Shown here piece by piece: positions 1 to 7,883 of a DNA stretch of 57,480 nt (within the stretch, counting starts at the first letter, position 1; the number at the start of each line of letters is the position of its first letter). The notes beneath the pieces are model-generated. The model saw only the letters and a list, made by a program, of their open reading frames with translations, ran no database searches and was not told where the DNA came from. The position numbers and the translations under genes are program-made. The stretch is from Candidatus Ozemibacter sibiricus (GTDB lineage Bacteria > Muiribacteriota > Ozemobacteria > Ozemobacterales > Ozemobacteraceae), in the NCBI GenBank assembly GCA_003327425.1, contig QOQW01000032.1, forward strand, positions 1 through 57,480. Direction: 5' to 3'.

Positions 1-2
1 AG

Positions 3-388
3 CTCAAGCTCTATACGTCACCGGATGTGCTGTTGATCGATGAGGTCGGATTCGACCGGATCGAGCAGGAAGAGGCCCGGCCGGCGGCTCTGTTCTGCAA
101 GGTGATCGAGAAGCGGTATGGCAAGAGTTCGACGATTCTGACCACCAACATCGATTTCCAGCAACTGGGGACTACCTGGGCGATCCGGTGCTGACGACGG
201 CGATCGTCGATCGGCTGATCCACCATGCAGTGATTCTCAACATCATCGGCCCCAGCTATCGGATCCACGAGTCGAAGCGCCTGAACGCCGAGCTGGCCGC
301 TCGTATCAAGCCCCCCACCGAAACACCCGCTCCCGCTGCTGGCCCTCGCAAACCGCGAGCGGCGAAAGCCAACACGCCAATCGGATAG
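3..388 (+). pseudogene. istB: IstB-like IS21 helper ATPase, 5'-truncated by the window edge and frameshifted
   Basis: The reading frame opens at the window edge with a Walker-B-like LLIDEVG and then STILTTN, both typical of the IstB/DnaC-like AAA+ helper that assists IS21 transposases. After FQQLG the frame runs to a stop at 183-185. The expected continuation (GDYLGDPVL, then AIVDRLIHHA, then SYRIHESKR) is present in another frame up to the stop at 386-388. Restoring one G in the G4 run at 167-170 joins the two halves exactly, so this is a single-base deletion or a base-calling error. The tail after SYR is longer than usual and alanine/proline-rich. The family call is confident; whether the frameshift is biological is open. 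Confidence 0.8.
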
Positions 389-418
389 CCCCGACCACCC
401 ACGACCCCAATCCACGAG

Positions 419-446
419 CCCCACCAGGAATGGTGGGGTTTTGCTT
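419..446 (+). terminator. Intrinsic terminator of the istB-like gene
   Basis: A 7-bp perfect stem CCCCACC (419-425) / GGTGGGG (432-438) with a 6-nt loop is followed by TTTTGCTTT. It lies 31 bp after the istB stop codon. Confidence 0.7.
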
Positions 447-563
447 TGCACGAAGGGCGCTCCGACTGGGGGGTCGTGACCGGCCCTCGATGGCCCATCC
501 CCACAGGACCACCCGCCAGGGCACAGCGGTCACCCGGAAACCCAGGAAACATGCAATTTCCCC

Positions 564-613
564 TGGGTCAGCCAAAAACCGTTGGGTGGGTCAGATTTCG
601 ACCGCTGATGACA
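564..613 (+). repeat. Terminal repeats of the IS21-type right end
   Basis: Two similar units start with TGGGTCAG at 564 and 587. The outer unit continues ATTTCGACCG and ends GATGACA at 613. These would be transposase-binding repeats at the element tip. Confidence 0.5.
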
Positions 614-867
614 GGCTTACGAGGAAAAATTCTGCGCCAAGGCTGCCCATGGCCCTTCTGGTACACATGGTTGCGGCTCTTTTGGTCCTGCCAAAATTGG
701 CATGGCTCTGGAATTGCGATCGGCCGAACGTGAAAAACACGGGGGGCTTGGGAACTGGACGTCGAGAAAGTGCGTTTTCAATGCTTTCCTGGGCCGATAC
801 ATGCTGCCAGAATCCACCAAAGTCACGACGGCAGCTCCAACCTTGGTTGGGCGGGATGAGGAAAAAT
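614..867. other. Gene-free stretch between IS end and toxin-antitoxin promoter
   Basis: No convincing reading frame is visible on either strand. The only structure noted is the perfect 14-bp palindrome TGCCAAAATTGGCA at 689-702, with an overlapping TTTTGG/CCAAAA inverted repeat. Its role is unknown. Confidence 0.5.
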
Positions 868-914
868 TTGCCGAGAACACCTCTGCCGAGGTAGAATCCC
901 AAACGGAACCGTTT
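868..914 (+). promoter_or_regulatory. Promoter and palindromic operator of the toxin-antitoxin operon
   Basis: A -35-like TTGCCG (868-873) and -10-like TAGAAT (892-897) are 18 bp apart. The inverted repeat AAACGG-AA-CCGTTT (901-914) covers the expected transcription start and lies just ahead of the ribosome binding site. That is where a ribbon-helix-helix antitoxin usually represses its own operon. The operator assignment is inferred from position and symmetry. Confidence 0.55.
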
Positions 915-931
915 TGCAGTCGGAGGAGACA

Positions 932-1171
932 ATGGCCACAATTACCCTAAAGAATGTTCCGAAATTTCTTCATCTGGAAATCAAAAAACGAGCGGAGCGG
1001 AATCGGCGGAGCATCAATAACGAGATTATTACGGCCCTTGAAAAGCACTTTGTGGTTAAACAAATCAATGCCGAAGAGGCAATTTCCAGAATCGAGGAAC
1101 TTCACAAAGGGATCAAGGGATTCCTTACCCAAGAAATTTTGGAAGATTACAAACGAGAAGGACAAAAATGA
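932..1171 (+). CDS. Ribbon-helix-helix (Arc/FitA-like) antitoxin
   Basis: A 79-residue protein with the start at the ATG that follows a strong Shine-Dalgarno GGAGGAG (922-928). The N-terminus has the Arc/MetJ pattern: a short basic beta strand (TITLKNVP) and then two helices (LEIKKRAERNRRSINNEII), as in FitA/VapB antitoxins. The C-terminal half is charged and helical and would wrap the toxin. The stop overlaps the next start (ATGA, 1168-1171), so toxin and antitoxin are translationally coupled. The pair is clearly AT-richer than the surrounding genome, which suggests horizontal acquisition. The toxin is disrupted, so this antitoxin may now be an orphan. The family assignment comes from visible pattern and operon context. 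Confidence 0.8.
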   Translation: MATITLKNVPKFLHLEIKKRAERNRRSINNEIITALEKHFVVKQINAEEAISRIEELHKGIKGFLTQEILEDYKREGQK

Positions 1172-1579
1172 TCGTTGTCGATACCAACGTCATGGCGCAT
1201 TTGCTGATTCCAGGCCAATGCACTGAAAGCGCAAAGAAATTATTCCTTCTTGATCCCAAGTGGGTCACTTCGCCTTTATGGCCTTCCGAAATAAGAAACG
1301 TTCTTTTAAAATTTACCAGTATGATTTGATTTCAATTGAGAGAATGAAAGAAATTATGTCCTTTGCCGAGGTTTTTTTTGCAACTCGGAAATCCCAGTGA
1401 CTTCAGAAGAAGTTATTGATCGCGCAGATCTTGGGAATATTTCTGCTTATGATGCAGAGTTTATCGCGGTGGCAAAGAAAACGAGATCCTTTTTGATCAC
1501 CACGGACAGGCAATCAATTCGTTCTTTTCCCAAGATGGTCAAATGGCTTGAGGAATACACGAAAGAAGAGAAATTATAG
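1168..1579 (+). pseudogene. PIN-domain (VapC/FitB-like) toxin broken by two frameshifts
   Basis: The N-terminus MIVVDTNVMAHLL carries the first conserved Asp of PIN ribonucleases, and SPLWPSEIRNVL carries the next acidic residue. The frame then stops at 1327-1329. The product continues in a second frame (YQYDLISIERMKEI, then MSFAEVFF) and in a third frame from about 1380 (PVTSEEVIDRADLGN, then SAYDAEFIAVAKK, then LITTDRQ) to the stop at 1577-1579. That last part holds the remaining PIN acidic residues. Each change corresponds to one lost base: near the T/A-rich tract around 1304-1314, and in the T8 run at 1372-1379. With both restored the protein would be about 137 residues, normal for the family. 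As read it is inactive. Confidence 0.8.
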
Positions 1580-2085
1580 CAAGAATTCGAAAACGCAGCG
1601 GGCGATTTTTCCTGCTCAAACAACGACCGGCAATCGCCAACATACTGCCCCTCAACCTCCCAAGAGAAACCTCACTTGCTACGAGATGTGAGCCGCAGCT
1701 GCTCCCGAGTTCGTCAGGCTCTTAGTACGACTACCGCACTTGAGCCGCCCATGTATCATCAATCGGCTCAACCATGTAGTTTTCGGGGTGTTCCAACCAA
1801 TTCATTAGATCAGCATTCCGTGCCTATTTCCGACAAAGTGCGGTTGTCATATTAGGCAGTCCTTGGCAGAAGCCATCTGATCCCACGCTAGAATATCAGG
1901 CTCGATCAATGCGCTAGCGATGGCCGAATGAATGTTCGAAAATCCACTTTTGGATCACACCCTCAGACGATCGATCGAGCCCGAGCCTCCTTGGTCGTAC
2001 CAGACCGGAGATGGCGGGTGATTTTTCCGGAATCCTGAAGTATACTGCTGGCCAGAAACATCGGTGACAAGGAAAGGAGTCCGCC
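1580..2085. other. Non-coding stretch with decayed coding remnants
   Basis: No intact gene is visible. On the minus strand, 1731-1820 reads as a protein-like tail (NADLMNWLEHPENY, then MVEPIDDTWAAQVR) ending at a TAG. An in-frame TAG lies immediately upstream, and other protein-like pieces (IEPDILAWDQMASAKDCL) lie in another frame at about 1850-1920. This looks like a gene destroyed by stops and shifts; its family was not recognised. Confidence 0.35.
2018..2046 (+). promoter_or_regulatory. Candidate promoter of the aminotransferase gene
   Basis: TATACT at 2041-2046 is a good -10 box. The corresponding -35 position (GTGATT, 2018-2023) is weak. A 5' leader of about 33 nt with Shine-Dalgarno AAGGAG would follow. 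Confidence 0.4.
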
Positions 2086-3375
2086 ATGGATTCGCATCGG
2101 TTCGCCGCGCGCGTCGAACACCTCGAGCCTTCCTCCATCCGCAAGATGATGGGGATCGCCCACCGCCTCGTGCAGGAAGGGAAGACCGTCTACGAGATGA
2201 ACATCGGGCAGCCCGACATCCACTGCCACCCGAGTTTCGCCGAGGGCCTGGCCGCCAAGACCGCGACCGGACACATCTGCTACTCTCCGTTTGTCGGCGA
2301 GACCGGCCTGCGCGAAACCTTCGCCCGCTACCTCAACCACCATTTCGACAACCGCGGCGTCAAGCACCTGGTCGTCGAAAAGGACAACGTTCACGTCACC
2401 GTCGGCGCTTCCCTGGCCCTGGTCAATACCTTTCTCGCCTTCATCAATCCAGGAGATGAAGTGCTGTGCATCGAGCCGTATTTCCAGCCCTACGTCGGGT
2501 TTCTGGCGGTGGCGGGCGGCGTGCTGAAGACGATTCCGACGTTCGCCGAGCAAGGGTTCGTGCTGCCTCCCGACCAGGAGATCGAATCCCGCATCACTCC
2601 GCGTACACGGGCCATCCTGTTCAACAGTCCGTGCAATCCTTCGGGGCGCATTTTCACAGAAGAAGAAGTGACTCGCCTGGCGCGCCTCGCCCTGCGTCAC
2701 AACCTCTACCTCATCGGCGATGAGGTCTATCGCGAAATGATCCTGGGCGATCGGGAGAGCTTCAGTCTGCTCCAGGTCCAGCTCGAACCCGAGCTGATGG
2801 AACGCTACAAGAATTCGATCATCGTCATCGACTCGGCGAGCAAGACCTTCTCGCTGTGCGGCGCCCGCGTCGGATTCGTGGTGGCACGCGCCCCGCTGGT
2901 CGAAGCGATCGCCCGCGTCACGGCCCATACGGTGGCCAGCGTGTCCGACATCCTGCAATTCGGGGTGGCGCGCGCCTATGAGCAGATTCTCAGCGACCCG
3001 ACCTTCGTGCGCGATCTGCGGCGCACCTACCGGGAACGCCTGGATGCCGCCATGGATGCCCTCGCCGAGTTCCTGCCGGGCGTAGTCGCTCCACGCCCCG
3101 AAGGGGCCTTCTACCTGATGATCCAGTTCCCCGACATCCCCGATGCCAATGAATTCGCGATGTTCCTGCTCGAGCGCTTCAACCTGGGCGGGGAAACGGT
3201 CGCCGTCACGCCGGCCGAGAGCTTCTACCAGACGCCGGGCCGCGGGCGCAACGAGATCCGGCTGGCGTTGGTGCTGAGTCCTGAGAAGATCCGGCGCAGC
3301 ATCGCCATCATGGGCGAAGCCTACAAAGCCTACAAGGTCTTCCAGGGCCTGCAAGGGAAGGCCTCGCTGCGATGA
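2086..3375 (+). CDS. Pyridoxal-phosphate-dependent aminotransferase (class I/II fold)
   Basis: This 429-residue enzyme should transfer amino groups between an amino acid and a 2-oxo acid in the cytoplasm, using PLP. Key features are NPSG (184-187), the PLP-ring aspartate in GDEVY (D212), the Schiff-base lysine in DSASKTF (K253) followed by R261, and a C-terminal region with the substrate-carboxylate Arg in RNEIRLA. Length and motif order fit the aspartate-aminotransferase-like subgroup. The start has a strong upstream AAGGAG. Substrate cannot be read from the sequence; aspartate, aromatic or alanine transaminases are all possible. It lies 34 bp upstream of the SRAP gene and may be cotranscribed with it. 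Confidence 0.9.
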   Translation: MDSHRFAARVEHLEPSSIRKMMGIAHRLVQEGKTVYEMNIGQPDIHCHPSFAEGLAAKTATGHICYSPFVGETGLRETFARYLNHHFDNRGVKHLVVEKDNVHVTVGASLALVNTFLAFINPGDEVLCIEPYFQPYVGFLAVAGGVLKTIPTFAEQGFVLPPDQEIESRITPRTRAILFNSPCNPSGRIFTEEEVTRLARLALRHNLYLIGDEVYREMILGDRESFSLLQVQLEPELMERYKNSIIVIDSASKTFSLCGARVGFVVARAPLVEAIARVTAHTVASVSDILQFGVARAYEQILSDPTFVRDLRRTYRERLDAAMDALAEFLPGVVAPRPEGAFYLMIQFPDIPDANEFAMFLLERFNLGGETVAVTPAESFYQTPGRGRNEIRLALVLSPEKIRRSIAIMGEAYKAYKVFQGLQGKASLR

Positions 3376-3409
3376 CCGCCGCCGACGGCGCGTCTTCTTC
3401 GGCCCTCGC

Positions 3410-4333
3410 ATGTGCGGACGGTTCACCCTGACCGCCTCGCGACGAGCCTTGCTCGAGGCCTTCCGGTGGGTCGAAGAGGCGCCCGCCCCTGCCCCCCGGT
3501 ACAACATCTGCCCCACGCAACCGGTGCTGGCCCTGGTGGAAGACGCGCAGGGCCGTCCCCAGTGGCGATGGCTGCGATGGGGCCTGATCCCCGCCTGGGC
3601 CCGAGACGTGGGGAAGGGCCCCCCGCTGATCAACGCCCGCTGCGAAACGGTCGATCGGCAACCGGCCTTCCGGGGCCTCTTGCGGCATCGGCGTTGTCTG
3701 ATCCCGGCCGACGGGTTCTACGAATGGCAGGCGGTGCCTGGCCGGCCCAAGCAGCCCTGGTATTTCCGGGTGCGGGCCCTCTCCGGAACCGAACCGGGAA
3801 CGACGCCGGAAACCGACCCCGCCACCGAGCCCCCAACCCCAGAGGCAAAGCCGCCCCTCCCCCCTTCGCCCCAGCAGGCCGAAAGCCGGCCCCCCGCCAC
3901 GCAGAGACGCCTGTTCCCCGAGCCGCCAGACGAGCATCGGCCCGCCCCCGAGCCGGGGTCTCGCCAGCCAGCCGAACCAACCGCAGGATCGACCACGGCC
4001 GCATCGACCGCGGGCGCCCCTCCTGGGGCGGTGTTCGCCCTGGCCGGCTTGTGGGATACCTGGCTGGGCCCCGACGGCTCGGAACTCGATTCCTGCGTAG
4101 TGCTGACCACACGGCCCAACGAGCTGGTGGAGCCGATCCACCACCGGATGCCCGTGATCCTGGCGACGGCCGACCACCGTCGGTGGCTGGGCCGCGGCGA
4201 CCTGCCGCCGGCCGAGCGGGAACGCCTGTTCCGACCGTTCCCGGCGGCCGCCATGGTGGCCTGGAAGGTCGGCCGCGGGGTCGGCACCCCGAAGCGCGAC
4301 GACCCGCGCTGCATCGAGCCGTGGCTAGAATGA
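3410..4333 (+). CDS. SRAP (YedK/HMCES-like) abasic-site DNA-crosslinking protein with a proline-rich insertion
   Basis: SRAP proteins shield abasic sites in single-stranded DNA by a covalent thiazolidine link through Cys2. The sequence starts MCGRFTL with Cys2 in place. It has YNICPTQ, WGLIPAW, the INARCET motif (N75), CLIPADGFYEW (E105) and IHHRMPVI (His244/245), the expected active-site set. Between residues about 126 and 206, where the family has a short connection, there is a roughly 80-residue Pro/Glu/Ala-rich segment. Hence the 307 residues here against about 220 normally. The canonical fold resumes at VFALAGLWDTW. No good ribosome binding site is seen before the ATG, which suggests coupling to the upstream gene. 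Confidence 0.92.
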   Translation: MCGRFTLTASRRALLEAFRWVEEAPAPAPRYNICPTQPVLALVEDAQGRPQWRWLRWGLIPAWARDVGKGPPLINARCETVDRQPAFRGLLRHRRCLIPADGFYEWQAVPGRPKQPWYFRVRALSGTEPGTTPETDPATEPPTPEAKPPLPPSPQQAESRPPATQRRLFPEPPDEHRPAPEPGSRQPAEPTAGSTTAASTAGAPPGAVFALAGLWDTWLGPDGSELDSCVVLTTRPNELVEPIHHRMPVILATADHRRWLGRGDLPPAERERLFRPFPAAAMVAWKVGRGVGTPKRDDPRCIEPWLE

Positions 4334-4463
4334 AGGCCCCCCTGCTGCGAGTCTGTTTCTCCGCGAGAGAGAGCGCGAGAAAAGCCGCGAGACACGGGAT
4401 CATGAAGCCAGGCAGGGTGGCCATGGCCAAGGCGGCGATGAACCGAACAAGGAGTCGTAAACC

Positions 4464-5276
4464 ATGGGATGCCTGAGGTGGTTGGTGGCGAGCGGGCTGC
4501 TGATGGCCGGCGCCGTGTGCGGGCTGGTGCTGCTGGCGGGGCAAATGATGGGCGGGCCCCTCGATCGCCTGTTGGAGATCGCCCAGTCGGCACCGACCCG
4601 TTCGCTGGCCCAGGCCCTTGCCACCGATGGCGAGGCCTGGATCAAAGTCCGGTTCGAGCTGGCCTCGGGGGCCGCTCCGCTGCTCGGGGCCGGGCAGCCC
4701 TGCCTGTATGTCCAGATCGCCGAGTACCGAACCGATGTCGATGACATCCGCGTCGGCGGCACCTGGACCCGCCGTCTCGTCGAGCGGCCGGCCACCGAGT
4801 CCAAGCGGTTCACGGCGTTCGATCTGGTCGATGGCGCCACCCGGCTGACGATCGATGACCCGCTGGGCGTGAAGGTCTGGCCCGATCTGCTGCAGGAACG
4901 GCGCGAGATCATCTGGCCGGGCGAGGCGGCGGCGGCCTCCGCCAGCCTCGGTACGGGTGGCCAAGCAGAGACCCAGACCGGCGGCCAGGCCGGCGGGGCG
5001 CCGCCCTCCGACGCCGGCCTGGTCGAAGGCCGCATCCGGCGGGTGGAGGCCTGGCTGCCGATCGGGGCCGAGGGGTGGGTCCTGGGCCGGTTCGTGGGTG
5101 GCCGGCCCCAGGTGCTCGACAACGGAATGTTCGTGCTCACCAGCCTCGGCCCCGAGCGCTTCGGCCGGACCATGGCCGAGGCCCGCACCCAGCGGCGCGC
5201 CATCCAGACGGCTTGCGTGATCGGGCTGCTGCTCTTCCCCCTGCTCGCGATCTATCTCGTCTTGAAACGGCGCTGA
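4464..5276 (+). CDS. GIDE-like two-pass membrane protein, function unknown
   Basis: A 270-residue protein with a transmembrane helix at each end (about residues 8-28 and 245-266) and a soluble middle. The middle contains a short strand-rich pattern (WIKVRFEL, then QPCLYVQIAEY, then TAFDLVDGATRLTIDDP) and a later GWVLGRFVGG element. This order resembles the GIDE domain of bacterial membrane proteins related to mitochondrial MUL1, but without a RING finger. The start has AAGGAG at a good distance. It lies between the SRAP gene and serS and may share a transcript with the former. The family assignment is by pattern only and could be wrong; an anchored protein of unknown function is the safe reading. 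Confidence 0.55.
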   Translation: MGCLRWLVASGLLMAGAVCGLVLLAGQMMGGPLDRLLEIAQSAPTRSLAQALATDGEAWIKVRFELASGAAPLLGAGQPCLYVQIAEYRTDVDDIRVGGTWTRRLVERPATESKRFTAFDLVDGATRLTIDDPLGVKVWPDLLQERREIIWPGEAAAASASLGTGGQAETQTGGQAGGAPPSDAGLVEGRIRRVEAWLPIGAEGWVLGRFVGGRPQVLDNGMFVLTSLGPERFGRTMAEARTQRRAIQTACVIGLLLFPLLAIYLVLKRR

Positions 5277-5290
5277 GGAAGGGGTATCCT
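5262..5290 (+). promoter_or_regulatory. Promoter of serS
   Basis: TTGAAA (5262-5267), a 17-bp spacer, then TATCCT (5285-5290). The -35 box lies inside the end of the previous gene. The ribosome binding site GGGAGG follows before the ATG at 5325. Confidence 0.6.
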
Positions 5291-5300
5291 GGCGGCCTGA

Positions 5301-6728
<1,428 letters not shown>

Positions 6729-6758
6729 TCGGCCTCCGATTGCATAATTCGTGTGACA

Positions 6759-6776
6759 CAGGGGATGCATCCCCTG
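6759..6776. promoter_or_regulatory. 18-bp perfect palindrome downstream of serS
   Basis: CAGGGGATGCATCCCCTG is a perfect inverted repeat with no spacer, 30 bp after the serS stop and about 130 bp ahead of the next gene. No U-tract follows, so it is not a standard terminator. It could be a dimeric regulator site for the downstream exported zinc-finger gene. Confidence 0.4.
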
Positions 6777-6904
6777 GTCTCGGGCTGGTGTGACGCCGAC
6801 CCTTGTCGCCCGTCAGGCTTTGACGATTAACTGAAGGAAAGGGCTGGCCGTCGGTCGCGCCCGCCTGACAAACGCCTGTGAACTGCAAGGAGGACAGACA
6901 GATC

Positions 6905-7735
6905 ATGTTGTTGAGGGGTCGGTTGGCCAGTTGGCTGGGAGTGGCCGTTCTGAGCGCGTTGCTGCTCGCCGGGCCGGCGATGGCGGAGACGATCACCCAG
7001 ACGTTCGAGCATCAGCTCGGCATCGGGGAAAGCGCCAAGAGCTTCGAGCATCGCATCGATCTGCCCGAGCCGTTGGCCATGAAAGGCCAGATCTTCATCG
7101 GTCGGCAGCTCGAGCTGAGCGGCAAGATGGTCATCGAACGGGAAGAGCTGAAGGGCACCTATTACTACGTCAAAGTCCGCCTGCCCAAAGCCACCCTGTG
7201 GGTCGCCAAGGGCAGCCTGAAGGTCACCCTCGAGACCGGCGCGCAGCCACCCGCGACCCCGGTGCTCGAGAGCTGCACCGGCCTGAAGGTGACGGGGCCA
7301 GGCCTGACCCCCCGGCTGAGCTGGAACGGCGCCGGCAAATACACGGCCGTCACCCTGCTCGATCGCGGCAGCGGCAAGACGGTCTGGGAGCGGGTCATCC
7401 TGGGCAAGACGGTCGCCGATCTCGATGAGGGCGGGCTGAGCGTCGGACGCCGCTACTTCTTCGGGGCCTGCCAGAGCGACGAGACCGCCCGCTACTCGCC
7501 CGAAGCGAAGGTCGCCTTCCGGGTCGATGTCAAGGTCGAGCGCTGCCGCTATTGCTACGGCACCGGCTGGGAGACCTGCCGTTCCTGCAATGGGTCGGGG
7601 CATTTCGTGACCCAGGGGCCGAACGGGCAACCGATCTACACGGTGTGCAGCTTCTGCCACGGCACCGGCCGCCAGCCCTGCACCTGGTGCAACGGCACCG
7701 GCAAGATCGAAACGCCGATCATCGTGCCGGAATGA
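6905..7735 (+). CDS. Exported protein with four DnaJ-type CxxCxGxG zinc motifs
   Basis: The chosen ATG follows AAGGAGG (6888-6894) and gives a 276-residue protein with a clear signal peptide (LGVAVLSALLLAGPAMA). The middle is predicted beta-rich and unrecognised. The C-terminus carries four zinc-binding knuckles in order: CRYCYGTG, CRSCNGSG, CSFCHGTG and CTWCNGTG. This is the arrangement of the DnaJ central domain, which binds two zincs and unfolded protein. There is no J domain or DnaJ C-terminal domain. Together with the signal peptide this suggests a periplasmic or surface zinc-ribbon protein, perhaps with a redox or chaperone-like role. It is followed by an intrinsic terminator and looks monocistronic. 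Its function is unknown. Confidence 0.8.
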   Translation: MLLRGRLASWLGVAVLSALLLAGPAMAETITQTFEHQLGIGESAKSFEHRIDLPEPLAMKGQIFIGRQLELSGKMVIEREELKGTYYYVKVRLPKATLWVAKGSLKVTLETGAQPPATPVLESCTGLKVTGPGLTPRLSWNGAGKYTAVTLLDRGSGKTVWERVILGKTVADLDEGGLSVGRRYFFGACQSDETARYSPEAKVAFRVDVKVERCRYCYGTGWETCRSCNGSGHFVTQGPNGQPIYTVCSFCHGTGRQPCTWCNGTGKIETPIIVPE

Positions 7736-7767
7736 TGGCCGCGCGCTGAACGCCAGCGAACACCGAG

Positions 7768-7801
7768 CCCGCCCCCCTCCACCGGGGGCGGGTTTTGGTT
7801 T
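7768..7801 (+). terminator. Intrinsic terminator after the exported zinc-finger gene
   Basis: A 9-bp GC-rich stem CCCGCCCCC (7768-7776) / GGGGGCGGG (7784-7792) with a 7-nt loop is followed by TTTTGGTTT. Confidence 0.85.
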
Positions 7802-7883
7802 CTGGGAGAACACAAAGTCAGGGCTGAGGCTGCGCCCCCCATTCCATGCCCCGAGCAAGCCCCGGGAAGCTGGAAAAGGCGAA

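Larger units (their letters stand above)
1..613 (+). mobile_element. Right end of an IS21-family insertion sequence (left part outside window)
   Basis: The segment holds the 3' part of an istB-like helper ATPase gene, its terminator, and a right end that looks like IS21-family termini. The last 27 bases (587-613) read outward to ...GATGACA, so the inverted complement starts TGTCATC. The octamer TGGGTCAG occurs twice, at 564-571 and 587-594, 23 bp apart, and each copy is followed within 10 bases by ACCG. Multiple short repeats near the tips are known for IS21 elements. The transposase (istA) and left end would lie upstream of the window. The exact outer boundary at 613 is inferred from the TGACA tip; no target duplication can be tested here. 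Confidence 0.6.

Noticed and set aside
614-931. Small overlapping frames around 702-950
   Set aside because: They have no ribosome binding site and are short frames in a region with repeats and no conserved content.
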